From positions 19,866,001-19,930,000 of the forward strand of contig NC_092671.1 of assembly GCF_964355755.1 (NCBI RefSeq): 64,000 bases of DNA, read 5' to 3'. Source of the DNA: Antedon mediterranea (lineage: Eukaryota > Echinodermata > Crinoidea > Comatulida > Antedonidae). Below, piece after piece: positions 12,310-24,173 of this stretch. A program made the position numbers and the translations under genes. Positions within the stretch are counted from its first letter, which is position 1. Each line of letters opens with the position of its first letter. The notes under the pieces were generated by a model. It was given only the letters and a program-made list of their open reading frames with translations, did not search any database and was not told the DNA's origin.

Positions 12310-14612
12310 GGCGCTAATGCAGTTTCGTACCCACCCCTTAAAATTACTCAAAATGATTTCAATACTTCATCTAGCCTACTCACGAGTTGTCTACAGCATT
12401 CAGCAAGCATAAAATGGTAAGATATCGATAATTTCTTATTTATAACTATTTTTAATCAATTAATAATTGAGCACCCTTCAGAAATCCATCGCCAGCTTAG
12501 CTTCGCGAAAATCATCGCTAGGCCTGCCGATGAAAGTACGGAGGCCTCATAGGGCATCGATCTATAGAGGACGCTGTTATGATCATATTATTATGGCGAT
12601 AATAAAATATTTTTTACATGTTCCTCATGAAACGGATTTTAAGTTTTTTTCATAAAGAAATATTTTGTGTTTAATTATGTTGTTAATTTTTAGAAATTCT
12701 ATTTATTTTGAATGTTGTGTGTTATTGTCTTGTCAAATTATATTTTTTGTAAGGGTCCCTAATGATCAGCTTCGGCTGGATGGACCACCCTCATAAAATA
12801 TTGTTGAAATAAATTAATGAATAGTTGCTTCATTATTTAATGTTTTATTTGATTTTATTTTAATAAACACAACAGGAAAGAAGATAAAAAAGAAGAAATG
12901 AAAGACATGAAATGATGTATTCAGTGTCAGCAGAAGTAAAATAAATTCTAGTAATTGATGGAAAACATTTTTATTATAATTATTGTATTACTTTACATTA
13001 CATTTCAATAAATTATATCTTTCTGTTTTTGTTGCATTTCCTATTTCCATGTATTTGAAGAGGTCTTTCATAGGTGAATAAAAAATGTTAATTAATAATA
13101 ATATACTTCTATAAAATCTTAAAACAGGGAAACCATTAGCGTTTCTAGTATAGCTAGTGATAACAAATACTAAAACAATTAATTCGTCATAGCTTGATTA
13201 TTGTTTTATAACATTAACAATGTAACTCAGGAATGAAGTACTGTAATTCTTTTTATTCATTTCATTTATTTATTTGACCTACAAACCATAATGTAAAATA
13301 AACTAAAACAGAGGAAAATTGGTCAGTACTTATATCTTCAAGAGTCAGCAGTTCCATATTTATCTTCTTTTCTGTGTGAAATTCTACTAGTAAAATGAAA
13401 GAACAAATTAAAAACATAACATAATTATGATGATACCCACAATGATGAATACAGCAATTGTATAGTATTTCTTTTTCTTTATTAAAAATACGAAACGCAT
13501 GTCGGAAATAATAATGAAAATTATAATTATTTGGTGCGTGCTTTAAACGTTAGTAACTACGCCCTCTATAGAACGCAACTGTTTACTCTATTAATAGAGT
13601 TAATGTCCTGTGAGGCCTCCGTACTTTTATCGGCAGGCCTAGCGATGATTTTCGCGAAGCTAAGCTGGCGATGTATTTCCGAAGGGTGCTCAGTATTAAT
13701 TGATTAGAAATAGTTTTAAATAAAAAATTATCGATTTTTTACAATTTTATGATTGCAGAATGTTGTAGACAACTCGTGAGTAGGTTGGATGAAGATTTTG
13801 AGTAATTTTAACGCCGTGGTTAGGATTCCGGCACCGGAACTCAACTGCCCACCGTTAGGGAATCCGACACGATATTGCGCATGCCCAGAACTCTGGGAAG
13901 TGAATTATAGCTTGCACTAATAGTGCCACACACCACACCACCGAGAGTCGGAGTGTTATAGGGATTTACTGTAGCCTAGATAGTCGAGTCGTTGCGCGAG
14001 CGAGAGATGGATAAAACTTGGCCTATGCCATACATGAATTAATAATTAAAATACGACTACGCCACGCGTTAAAATAATTATAATGATATTAATAAGAATC
14101 GGTATCTATCTAAGAATCGTAATGCTGTTTTTAACGTTGCGACCCCGAATTTCCGAACAGTTTTTTCACATCCACGCGGTGGCTGCCGTCAACAAATCAA
14201 CTTGTGATTGCATGTTATGTACAGTATATTAAATGCGTTATGAAAAATCATAAAACTAGTCATGTAATTATATAATTCATAATGATATGAAGTTTATATA
14301 TGAATGAACAACCACTTTTTAATTACAAAATAAATAGGCCCACTGGTCACGCCTAACTGGTAGCCCTAGCCTAGATTAGTGGATCCCGCATTAGTAGGCA
14401 TCTAGGCTAGTTCGCCGTGTGGCGCAGCTATGAAATGATCCATCGCTGTATAGTCAAAGAATTGGTATAGTATAGAGTCGCCGATTACCTCGCTCTGGGC
14501 ATGCGCAATAGCGTGTCGGATTCCCTAACGCTGGGCAGTTGGGTTCCGGTGCCGGAATCCTAACCACGGCGTAATTAATTTTAAGGGGTGGGTACGAAAC
14601 TGCATTAGCGCC
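12310..14612. mobile_element. Non-autonomous TIR transposon with 8-bp target duplication
   Basis: TAAAGATC flanks the unit at 12302-12309 and 14613-14620. The ends are perfect inverted repeats (GGCGCTAATGCAGTTTCGTA... against its complement), and the inverted similarity extends inward. 12340-12560 pairs with 13610-13811, including GCTTAGCTTCGCGAAAATCA. An 8-bp duplication fits hAT and some other cut-and-paste superfamilies. The core, about 12600-13600, is AT-rich with no transposase frame. The right arm is interrupted by a second element (13812-14575). Confidence 0.85.
13812..14575. mobile_element. Nested TIR element inside the 12310-14612 element
   Basis: CGCCGTGGTTAGGATTCCGG at 13812 is inverted at about 14552-14571, and the inverted ends extend for about 80 bp (GGAATCCGACACG.../CGTGTCGGATTCC). 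The 9-mer TAATTTTAA flanks it at 13803-13811 and 14576-14584. The intact opposite arm of the host element has this 9-mer once, which supports a 9-bp target duplication. The interior has no transposase. Superfamily is undecided (8-9 bp duplications occur in Merlin, Mutator-like and others). Confidence 0.8.
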
Positions 14613-14616
14613 TAAA

Positions 14617-15085
14617 GATCAACCCGTACCCCCATGCCGACTCGTTCCCATCCCATGGTAGAATACTACTTACATGTTAGTTTAGCCTAGCTGGGCTAAC
14701 CTATCTCACCTCTGACATGCCCTCCTGAAAAAACGCGACCGAAATTACTGGAACCTTACCCTAGCCTACTAGACCTAGATAGTAGTGATCCGTAGTACCA
14801 TGGAACTATAATAAATGGTAGACGTACTAGTACTGTGTAGTATTTATGTTAACATGTCTGGCTCTACGAGGCCTTTTTATGCTCATAGGATGGCTTTTTT
14901 GGGCGTCCCAATGTAGGCCTATGCCTATAGCTAGGACAGATTTCCCATTCCTGCCGGCCTGTAGCCTATGCTCTAGTAGGGCGGCCGGCCGGGTGTACTC
15001 TGGTCGATTCACCCCTGGTCGACTCGTACCCATGCCAACTCGTACTTAACTTCTTACCCTAAACTCGTATCCAACCAAATAATTG
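14617..15085 (+). repeat. CAACTCGTACC motif clusters flanking the TIR element
   Basis: ACCCGTACCCCCATGCCGAC (about 14622-14641) and CGACTCGTACCCATGCCAAC (about 15019-15038) share the motif and order of the left terminus of the giant palindrome (positions 10-90). They therefore look like another, diverged end of the same repeat family in the same orientation. The stretch between them is unremarkable, and its small overlapping reading frames resemble no protein. Confidence 0.5.
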
Positions 15086-15522
15086 GTTGATTTCCCGCTA
15101 GACTAGTAAGCCTAGCTACAATATTCATTATGCCCTGCTAAAAAGGTAGATGAGCTACTAGACTAATTAAGTAATTCGTATAATAACAATAATTGACTAG
15201 AAGGCCTAAAAGCGGCGGAAAACACCTATCCATCCTTGCATGGCAGTACGAAAACCTGCCTATGGTTGTACATCATTGTAAATTGTCAACACACACTGTG
15301 CTACAGACAGTGTACCGTGTGTTAAAAGTAGGCCTACAGCATTTATAGCAGACAGCAACGTGTATAACTTGCTATAGTTTTACAGATAGCACATGTGGAC
15401 AGTAGCAGAATCGGGTGCATTATTTGTATACAATTGAAATCAAAACACCAATCCTGACCCGTCTGCGAAAAGACTTTCTCTGAAAGGGATGAATAAATAA
15501 ACTTTTTATTACGCTTTCCGTC

Positions 15523-15573
15523 TAGCCATCTGTGTAGTCGAATGGATTAGACTATGGTTCGAATCCCATTACC
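15523..15573 (+). other. tRNA-like SINE head or tRNA pseudogene
   Basis: TAGCCATCTGTGTAGTCGAATGG followed 13 bases on by GGTTCGAATCC gives plausible A and B boxes of a polymerase III promoter. No cloverleaf with a paired acceptor stem can be drawn around them. I read it as a SINE head or decayed tRNA. Confidence 0.4.
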
Positions 15574-15584
15574 AACTTCGTTTT

Positions 15585-15741
15585 AGTCGCGTGGACGCGA
15601 CTCAATAGTTCACTATGTCGGTCGGTCGGTCTGTCTGTCGGTCCGGTATCACTATGCGTTTTATCGCTTTTCTGTACTTTTTTAACTGTTTTGATGTACA
15701 TTACTTTTTGAAAGTTCATTTTTTTCTGAGAGCACGCGACT
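15585..15741 (+). mobile_element. Short MITE with AGTCGCGTG inverted ends
   Basis: AGTCGCGTGG at 15585 is inverted as GCACGCGACT at 15732. The left end is followed by a GGTCGGTC/GTCTGTC run and TCCGGTATCACTATGCGTTT. A longer relative with the same ends and the same internal block lies in opposite orientation at 31518-32220. Confidence 0.7.
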
Positions 15742-16567
15742 TATGGCTGTTGGCCTTGTTACTTTATAGTGAGGGAGATTATTAAGAGGGTTAGGTTTAG
15801 GCCTAGTTGTTATATTTAGGAAGTAGTTCGGCTATCTTTCATGTATCTTTCAGAGAAAGTCTTTAAGACAAAATTTACGCGGCCCGTATAAATGAAAAAC
15901 ACAAAAGTACCACACCTCTAAATAATAGCTTTACATGTTTTTGGTAATAAGAAAAATTAGTATTTAAACTAGATTTAAATTCGTAACTTTAACGAACTAC
16001 TGATCTTTTTGATAGAAGATAATTTACCCGACATTTAATAATAAAAAAATCCACGCAAACGCAATATTAATGTACGTTGAAACATGTGCATATGAAAGCA
16101 TTGTTTAGTGCTGACTTGACTGACTCATAGATTATATAGTACATAGTGTACAGTGCAATATATGTGAAATTACGGGACCCACAAATATTCTAATTTGTTT
16201 GATATGATGACATCATCATCTAAATGAAACATGAAGTGACAATTATGAGCAAGAAAATTGGACACGTAGAAGCAAGATGCGGCCTCTTTTTTGTGCGATG
16301 TGACTAATATTCTGAGAAGTTATTAGATTCAAATAATTATACAGTAAATGTGAAAGTATGCGATCCATGATTCTTAGATATGATTCTGAAAAAAAAGACG
16401 GTTGATAAAAAGATAACTGTTTGAGTAAGAACATTATTAAGAGAAAAGCTTACACGGATAAGTGCTCTGTTGAATATTATACAAATAATGAATGTTTATG
16501 AGTGTAATGGTACAAATAAGAAAAAAATAATGATGTAGAGAATAACAATAGGTGATCTTAGATGAAG
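15742..16567. other. No gene recognised; candidate 3' UTR and flank
   Basis: This AT-rich stretch lies downstream of the candidate last exon of the minus-strand gene. A patch at 16200-16300 (GGACACGTAGAA..., TGATGACATCATC) is loosely similar to 49765-50060, suggesting a weak dispersed repeat. No reading frame here looks like protein. Confidence 0.4.
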
Positions 16568-16720
16568 TCACCTAATTAGGTAGAAAATAATCGATAACAG
16601 CAAAATAGTGAATAAAGTCAGTGTCACTAAATGATATGTACCAGAGTGTGCACTTTCGTCGCTCACTAAAGCATGTTTCCAGTCGAGGTTGATTTGCGTT
16701 AAATTAACTAGATTCAACGA
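16568..16720 (-). CDS. Candidate last exon: C-terminal transmembrane segment
   Basis: The frame encodes NLDWKHALVSDESAHSGTY, then a hydrophobic run HLVTLTLFTILLLSIIFYLI, and stops after one Arg at 16568. This fits a type I membrane anchor with almost no cytoplasmic tail. Possible phase-1 acceptors exist (CTTTAG before TGAGCG, or AATCTAG before TTAATT), so the exon start is not fixed. The best donor I see in the exon at 17095 is phase 0 and does not match, so the join is unresolved. It could also be a chance hydrophobic frame. Confidence 0.4.
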   Translation of the reverse strand, partial: SLNLVNLTQINLDWKHALVSDESAHSGTYHLVTLTLFTILLLSIIFYLIR

Positions 16721-16940
16721 TTTTGCAGGAGAAAAGTAATACGCTAACAATTCAACGATTACAATAATTGATTTCGAGACGATCGTTAAAACTGACCAAT
16801 CAAATTACGTCATTACGCTGATAATTCATGAATATCACAACGCGACGTTTACAATTATGGAGTTCGTGGAATACCACGTGTCCGAGGTTATTTCTTGTCT
16901 GTCCGTAATGCATATGCATTATTCTTTTCTGATCAAATAC

Positions 16941-17095
16941 CTGCATATTGTCAGCTTTAATGGTAACGTTGAGGCTTGTTCCGGATACCAATCCAGTAGT
17001 GTTTACCAATAAATCTGTCTTCACTTTATCTAAAACTCCATAATGTGATGCCGAATCTTCGACGTTTGCACCCGCATACATATCAGCGTCAATAA
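16941..17095 (-). CDS. Candidate exon 13: second module like that of exon 3
   Basis: A strong polypyrimidine acceptor (TTTTTTTTCAG) precedes TTATTGACGCTG. Phase 1 matches the donor at 36730, giving VIDADMYAGANVEDS and so on. The stretch SGTSLNVTIKADNMQ resembles PGVLLRVTIKAEIND in exon 3, so the module is probably a repeat of the same fold. CAG|GTATTT at 16940 is the likeliest donor. The frame stays open to 16797 (ending NDVI), so read-through or another donor is possible. An alternative is a free-standing small secreted protein starting at 17141, whose first residues look like a signal peptide but overlap the polypyrimidine tract. Confidence 0.55.
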
Positions 17096-17330
17096 CTGAA
17101 AAAAAAACACCAATTATCACACAAAAAAAGAATAATTGCAATTATATGTTGTGTAGGGGTGGGTGTAGCTGTGGGTCATGTGCCGTGATTTAATTAATGA
17201 ATTAATTTACCAAAGCCACATTCGCTGGAAATGTGGAGTTTGGTAAAAGAAAACGCAAAATACAACAACAAAAATAACATTTTCAATGATATATGATGTA
17301 AATTGTTTATGACATAAATAATTGTAATTT

Positions 17331-17912
17331 TGCTACTCGGAGACTGCGGCAATTAACAAACTCATAGAATAATAAATAAAGACGCATACAACATAAGTTC
17401 TGGCTTAAATAGTTTTAGTAAATGAACATTCACCCATGTAAAACTGCACATAAAAGTTATAAGCAAATATAAGTTATTTAGCAATAATTTTCCAATTCTA
17501 AGTAAGCACAACAGGGATGCTCAGAGAAAAATAGCCCTATTGCTATAAGTGTCTAAATATTGGGCGGGAGGGAGGGAAAATTGTCTTCAACTTAATGTGA
17601 TCGTGTTAACAGAGAGGATGCTTGATCAAAGAGGTCGAAAACCCGCCCTCTCCGTTCTCAAAATAGAATTGTGTTCCCAACCAACCCAATTCGTGATTTT
17701 TGCTACTCGGAGACTGCGGCAATTAAAAAACTCATAGAATAATAAATAAAGACGCATACAACATAAGTTCTGGCTTAAATAGTTTAATTAGTAAATGAAC
17801 ATTCACCCATGTAAAACTGCACATAAAAGTCATAAGCAAATGTAACTTATATAGCAATAATTTTCCAATTCTAAAAGTAAGCACAACAGGGATGCTCAGA
17901 GAAAAATAGCCC
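17331..17912 (+). repeat. Direct duplication, two ~207-bp copies 370 bp apart
   Basis: TGCTACTCGGAGACTGCGGC begins near-identical copies at 17331-17537 and 17701-17912, both ending in GAGAAAAATAGCCC. The 163 bases between them are not repeated. It lies just upstream of exon 13. Confidence 0.9.
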
Positions 17913-18344
17913 GCGGCAGGTGCCAAGGCACCGCTAAGAGCAGCCCACCAAAGTGCAGGAAAAAAAGGAAGAATTTTCACTTACCCACATGAAACTGAGA
18001 AAAAAAAAATGGTTCAACCAGGACTCCCTGGAAGAGTCTCCAAAGAGGGCGCGTTAATACAACACGCTATTACACGCATATTCTACACGCCTATACGTGT
18101 TGTATAACAACAAAGATTCCGTGTAAATGAGATTTTAATTGAAAAAAAGGCTACTTGGCTGAATCCTAAAATTTGGTGGATTCCCGGTCGCCGTTACCGT
18201 GTTGGAAGTGTCCTTATGGTATATTTTGACCTCTCGTTAAAACAGGTCGTAATATCAATCATGTCATGCGACGTTGCTAACAAGATTGGGCCCATTTATT
18301 TCTGCTTCGCTGCCAGCAATCATCCTCCTACCACGTCTTAAGCG
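17913..18344. other. Intronic stretch, nothing recognised
   Basis: Mixed sequence between the direct duplication and the next TIR element. A short stem of TACACG/CGTGTA motifs lies near 18060-18105. No reading frame or known repeat is seen. Confidence 0.4.
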
Positions 18345-18446
18345 TCGTTCCCACTCTAGCGACGCAACACAAGGACGTAACGCAACGCAAGTGAATTGAC
18401 CAATCACAATCGATGGCTTATTCGCTTGTGATTGCTAAAGGCTGGT

Positions 18447-18960
18447 TTCCTGTCGACGTAAGAGTCAGTTTTTCTAACGTCAGTTACGATTGTTACGTCG
18501 ATTTTACGTAAGAAACCAACATTTGACAGGAAACCGCTTACGACAATATTTTGGTGAAATCGACGTAAACGCAAGAAAAATAGACGATCGACAGGAAACC
18601 GGGGTATCGAATCTCCGTCTGATACGTCGATTTATCCCGAATTTACAGGAAACCGGGATTTTATTGCTTGCGATCACTTGCGTTGCGTTATTAACGATTC
18701 TTACGTAAAGTTGACTTGGAGTCAACTTTACGTAAAAGCTGGTTTCCTGTCGACGTAAGAACATCACTTTTGTTGCGACTACGTCGATTTGTCGTAAGAA
18801 ATGCGGATTTACAGGAAACCGATTACGATCGAAAATTTACAAAATCGACGCAACGTAAGAAAAATGGTAACGACAAACGATTTTACAGGAAACCGATGAC
18901 CTAACAATTGTTGCGTTACGACGTTTTCTTCCGATTTTACAGGAAACCGGGATTTTTGAT
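18447..18960 (+). repeat. Subterminal array of ACAGGAAACCG motifs
   Basis: ACAGGAAACCG recurs in direct orientation near 18527, 18593, 18645, 18811, 18885 and 18940, separated by CGTAAG/CGACGTAA-rich spacers. Its inverse array is at 29530-29670. Self-complementary blocks GTTGACTTGAAGTCAAC (about 18711-18730 and 19013-19030) lie beside it. Such subterminal arrays may be transposase binding sites. Confidence 0.7.
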
Positions 18961-20860
18961 CTTACGCTTGAATGAACGCCCTTGCGTCACGTTTCTTACG
19001 TCTCTTACGAAAGTTGACTTGAAGTCAACTTTCGCAAGAGACGTAAGCGCAATCGTAACAAGCAACCAATGAGCGACAAGAGTTATGACGTAATGTGTAT
19101 GTCCTTATAGTGAAATAAAGCCGGACAATAACATTTGTATGTATTTACTACTATAATTTTAGCCCACTTTACGATGTTGTAGGCCTACATACTTTACAAA
19201 TGCACAGTAGTTTCAATATAGGCATAATAATGTTCTAATCAGGGAGTTTATCGTTTAATTTTCATGTAAATGAGGTAGCAAACAGTATTTCTAGAATAAT
19301 TGGTGTCTTAAACAAAGTGAAGTCTATGTTATCAAGTAACATCTTGTTAACGGTATACAATGCACTTATATTACCTAGAATAACGTATGCTATCACAGTA
19401 TGGGGTGCTACTTCTGCTACAAATTTAAACCGTATACATATTCTCCAGAAAAAAGCACTTAGAAATATTTGTCATGTTCATTTTATGCATCCTTCTCATC
19501 CACTTTTTATTTCGACCCAAACATTAAATATTTTTGACCTTTATACGAAACACACTGCTATATTTATGTATCAATATAAACATAATCTATTACCTGAATC
19601 ATTTAATAACTTATTTAGTACATCTGCCTCATTCCATAATTACTCAACTAGAAACACGTCAAACTACTGTCCACAACTAAAACGCACCAAAGTCGAACAG
19701 CAATGTATTTCCTACCAAGGAACACATATTTAGAACAATTTAACAGACTATATAAAACAATCTCCCACTTTAAGTTTGTTTAAACAGAGATTAAAGCAAT
19801 ATTATAACAATAGAAATATTTAAGTTAAGTAAATCACATTATGTTATTTTGGTTTGTTCTTTTTGTTTGTACTAATTGTTTGATCTTTTTGTTAGGGTTA
19901 CATGCTTAAAGCACTTGTGCTTATTTTGTATCCCATTCCATTATCTTATTATTTGTATTGTATTTGTATATGTTTTTATATTGATTATGGAATAAAAATG
20001 TCGATGAATTGAATTGAATTGGTTTACAACTCATATCAAAATCTAATACTCTTATTTATGGACGTGCAATAAACAATCAGCATCGGTAGAAACGTCGCGA
20101 AAATCAACATTTGCAACAAGATAAGATATAGAAAGCCCCTTTGTAAGCAATATAATATTATTATGTAACTTTAAAAAAAAATTGTTTGCTTGATTTTGTA
20201 TAATTTATATTGTTTTGTTAAATTTATTCTTATTATAGGCCTGTAAATAATGGGTATCTTACTGCGGTTAGTACTATATCATGCTCGATTAGATATGCTT
20301 ATAGGGAGGCCCATAGGCCAATGCTTAGCCTAGGGCCTAGGTAGGTCTAATAATAATAGGCTAGGGGCCTAGGCTAGTTTGATTATTTGGTCAAATCCAA
20401 TTCCTATTAGTACAGTATTAATTAAGTATTTTACTAATACTAGGGCCTAGCCTACTGAAAATAATATGTTGGTGTGCTGCACTGACACTGCTGCTGAGTA
20501 GCTACAGGTACAATAACATTCAACATTTCGCGCGAATAATGATAAAACCCGCTCTAAAAAGAAACACCAATCAGAGATGTTGTTTCAAATACGTCATAAA
20601 TCCGACCGACGTAAGAAAAAAATTTCAACTTTCGTAACAACACTAAAATCGACGTAAGCATACGACGTGTGTTTCACAGCCAAAATTTCAACTTTCGGGA
20701 GCAGCATAACTACAGATGTTTCTATGCGGCCCGACACGATCTTGACTAAGGTCAACGACGTCAAGTTTTTCTCAACTTTCGTAAGAGACGTAAGAAACGT
20801 ATGAAACGCAAGAATCGTTGCAAAATTCGACTTCTTACGTCGACAGGAAACCAGCCTTAA
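18733..20860 (+). mobile_element. Non-autonomous TIR element, copy A
   Basis: The ends are TAAAAGCTGGTTTCCTGTCG on the left and the inverse, ending CCAGCCTTAA, on the right. The interior matches 27531-29747 in reverse order. Examples are ACAAATGTTATTGTCCGGCT at 29340 against 19125, and GTCGGTCGGATTTATGACGT at 27785 against 20590. Copy A carries a LINE 3' fragment (19262-20020) that the other copy lacks. No transposase is encoded. Confidence 0.75.
19262..20020 (+). pseudogene. 5'-truncated LINE 3' end (RT thumb and C-terminal domain)
   Basis: The frame from about 19267 to 19733 reads ANSISRIIGVLNKVKSML, then LPRITYAITVWG and LQKKALRNICHVHF. This is the conserved C-terminal region after the RT palm in Jockey/CR1/L2-type LINEs. 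Frame is lost near 19733 and resumes in a SLFKQRLKQYY-like tail. The element ends in GAATTGAATTGAATT, a short 3' repeat typical of CR1/L2-like elements. EEP and RT catalytic parts are absent. Confidence 0.8.
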
Positions 20861-20869
20861 GCGTAATAG

Positions 20870-22550
20870 TCGTAAGCGCAAGATATACAATGGAAAAGGA
20901 TAGGCCTATTTTTAATAGATACGAAAATACTATTAGACTCTGATGCAGTAGATGTAATATTAAATACAGAAGGTAAGATATTTAATAACAATTAATAATA
21001 ATGATAATAATAGTAATAATAATAAAGTTATTAAATAATATTGCCATTCAATATCCTTCCACACTTAATAATAAGAAGCATACAGTAAATACTTGTTAAA
21101 TAAATTTATTTACAAATACATTCTGCACAATACTATTTTATGGATTAGGCCATTTATATAAATTCTCAAAAACAATAGATGCATACACCATGGCATACAG
21201 AATATATAATACCGACAATCAAACCTTTAACTAAATACTATAATTACTTACTTATTAACTAAATACATTTAAAAAAAGCAAACACAAACACTTTTACTGA
21301 TTACCTTAAGTGATATACAGTAACTTTCTTTGCATACACTGTGTCACACAATATATATGATACAGGAAATTAAATCTTTAAATAAATCTAAAAAGTTGAG
21401 TACTAAAACTATAAACATATTTTTAAACTCTGAAACTGTGGTACACTGTACTGTAATTTCTCTCTTTTAGATGGGGCTGAATTAAGGACACAAGTTGATT
21501 CAATCTTTCTGGTGTCATTCTTGTATATCTATTTAATAAAGCAAAACGATTTGTAAATGCAACACATACACTTTCAATGTTGATACATTATCAATGTTAA
21601 TATCAATGTTTTGTTTAATTTTCAGTGGTACTAGAAGCAGACTTTCTGTTCACATGTAAAAATGTTAATAATAAATAAGTGTGATATGTACTGGGCAGTA
21701 TTTACTTTGGAATCATTATAGGCCTCATTTTGTGTTTAAAATTTGCTCTGTAAAAATATTTAACATTTTAAAACTAGTGTGTTGAAGCTTTTCAATAATT
21801 AATTTAAATCAAAGAAAAATAATTAAACATATTTAAAGTGGGTTTCACTTGCTGAACTACTATTAGTTATAATTATGTGTACAGTATGATAACATTTTTA
21901 GTTACAAACATTTAGTTTTTAAACACATTCCAACCAAAGGGCATGTAAAAGAAGAGTTTCACTGTAGATCATTTTTGTTGCAGTTTAGAAGTTGGAATTA
22001 TTGTGTAGAGTGTGTAGATCCAATACATTAACATGTTAAAATGTTTTTTTTTTAATTTGGCCTATCATATAAAATAAAGTCACACTAAAAAAAAGAGAAT
22101 TTATGCCTAATTCCAAAGCTAGCCTAGGCCTAGGCCTACAGATGGTGGTCCACTTAATTGGGATAGGCCTAGTACTTGTTTGTAGGGCCTAGCCTAGTAG
22201 GCTAGTATAGGAGGCCTACTACTACAAAGTACTACTAGGGCCTAGGCTATATAGTAGGTAGGCCTAAAAAAGGCTTTTAGTAGTAGGCTAGCCTAGGCCT
22301 AGTATTACTAAGTACGCCTAGGCTAGGCCTACAAGAAGGCTACGGTCTAGGACATTTTTAGTACAGGCCTCTTGCCTATATTACAGTAAAATAGTAGTGG
22401 TTATGATGTAGGACTGGGCCTGGGCCTAAGCATGTTCCGTTTTATGTAGCTAGGCCTATGTACAGTATATGCCACACAGCATGTATGCCTTTCTAAGCCT
22501 AGGCTGCCTATCTGAAAAACAATTGCCTGACATGGGCAACCATCGATCGA
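20870..22550. other. AT-rich interior of the outer TIR element, with a TAGGCCTA cluster
   Basis: 20870-21440 is AT-rich with no gene. 22100-22500 is packed with TAGGCC/GGCCTA motifs that can fold on each other. Similar clusters lie at 20290-20460, 24610-24800 and 28000-28200, so this is a dispersed low-complexity feature of the genome. Confidence 0.5.
21450..21570 (-). pseudogene. Transposase-like remnant
   Basis: A short minus-strand frame reads FTNRFALLNRYTRMTPERL, then NQLVSLIQPHLKER. The RMTPERLNQL pattern resembles the N-terminal part of PIF/Harbinger-type transposases (RMS..F..L...I.P). Catalytic residues are not present in this piece. It lies inside the 18345-22872 TIR unit, which would suit a decayed autonomous ancestor. 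The identification is tentative. Confidence 0.25.
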
Positions 22551-22872
22551 GCAAACGAAGAAGCGTAAGAAAAAATTTCAACTTTACGTAACGATCATAA
22601 GACGACCGTAAGCGCTTGAAGTTAAAAAAGTCAACTTTACGTAAGGGTCGTTATCGGCTCGTGAGCCTGCGGTTCAGAACGATCAAAACGACGTTCACTT
22701 TTGTTCAACTTAACGGAAGAGACGTAACAAACGCAACAATCGTAACAAACGTTAGCATTTCCAAATCTTACGTCGACAGGAAACCAGGCTTAACTGTCTA
22801 TAACTTCGCTTGTCATTGTTTAAAACGCTTGCGTTGCGTTTACGTCCTTGTGTTACGTTCTAGTGGGAACCA

Positions 22873-23576
22873 AGCTTTACGTCTAGCCTAGTGGGGCCAA
22901 CTCGTAGTGGTAGTAGGCCTCTATCGTTTCCCACTCAAAACAGAATAAAAAATAACATCGCAAAAATGGCATCTTCTTCCATAGTGTATAGATGAAACAA
23001 TGAAACCCTTAAAATAACTTTTATTAATTTAAATGAACCGAGAACAAAATAAACAACAATGCAAACGTGAACGAATAAAATAATGAAAATAATGGTAAAA
23101 ACCGCGCGAATACATCGGACAGCGAGGAGGCGACGATGATTGTTGACAACCCAGCCAATTCATCAAGCGATCAACGATTTGACCTTTTATCCTAGCATGC
23201 ACTGCGTGTTGATGAAACTTCCGGTACAACACGGTATCGTGATTTCTAGTATAACAGCAAACGTTAAGGTGGGTTGACCTCGGTCCGAACAACACGCTAA
23301 AAATTAAAGCCGTGTTCAAATTTAGGGTGTTGTATAAACACGACCACACCATAAATACAACGATGCTCCCATGAAAGTATACGCAGATACTTCATGGCAG
23401 TATGTTGAGTAGTCTGGGCTCCAGACGGAATTTTTTTATTAATATTAGTATTTTTGCACATATGGCGTTTCATACGTGTATTACTTGAGTTTTGGATACT
23501 CCGTCTGGGGAAACATGCAAAAGTCACGTGGTTTGACATCAAGAATTCTTGGTGCATAGATTATGCGGTTGGTGAT
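22873..23576. other. Intronic stretch, no gene recognised
   Basis: Two overlapping minus-strand frames (23029-23352 and 23297-23557) show no domain, no compositional bias and no splice context. Nothing else stands out before the palindrome at 23577. Confidence 0.4.
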
Positions 23577-24173
23577 ATTTTTTTACGCTCAACGAAACTG
23601 TCAGCTAGCCAGAATACTGTTTTCTGATTGGATGTTGATGTCACGTGAGATGTTCAAATCACTCACGCATGCAGTTCGCCTCCTCAGTAGGTAATTCCTC
23701 CTCGCACTCTCAGAACGGTTGCGACTCGCACTGCTCTAGGCTAGCAATTTACGCGTTGTAGGAATCGTACATTTCAATGCGATAAGCCGCCGCGGTAATT
23801 TTTTAGGGCCTTCATATACATGACAACATCGCCATATGTAGACCATGGATGTGTAGACCAAGAATAAAATAGTAATGTAGCCTACACCTGTAACTTTACA
23901 AAAATCTAATAAATCTTGAATAGACAATTCCAAAGGAATAGAGTCTTTTTTTGTCAGTATATAAAAAGGATGACGATGAGAAAAGTGTATTTCGACCGTG
24001 CCAACCCGATGTTGCCGTCATGAAGGCCCTAAAAAGATTACCGCGGCGCGACTTGCTTATCGCATCGCATAAACCATGTTTTCCCACGTGAAATTTAAAT
24101 TATTGCATGAAACGTACGCGAAACGTAAATAAACATTGAGAGAGGCGAATTCCTACGGTAGCCTGTAAGTGTC

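Larger units (their letters stand above)
18345..22872. mobile_element. TIR element (outer), possibly PIF/Harbinger-like
   Basis: GTTCCCACTCTAGCGACGCA near 18347 is the diverged inverse of 22852-22871. The pairing continues through ACACAAGGACGTAACGCAAC and on to GGTTTCCTGTCGACGTAAG (18450) against CTTACGTCGACAGGAAACC (22768). The unit therefore has inverted ends of about 120 bp. A minus-strand remnant at 21450-21570 reads like part of a transposase. Element 18733-20860 is inserted within it. The flanks suggest a 3-bp TAA/TTA duplication, which I cannot settle. Confidence 0.55.

Noticed and set aside
17095-17141. Start of a secreted protein with a signal peptide (MQLFFFCVIIGVFFS)
   Set aside because: The Phe-rich residues come from a T-rich splice acceptor tract ending in CAG, and the exon phase matches the discoidin exon. 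Kept only as an alternative.
23029-23557. Two overlapping minus-strand ORFs
   Set aside because: No family resemblance, and they overlap each other in different frames within repeat-rich DNA.
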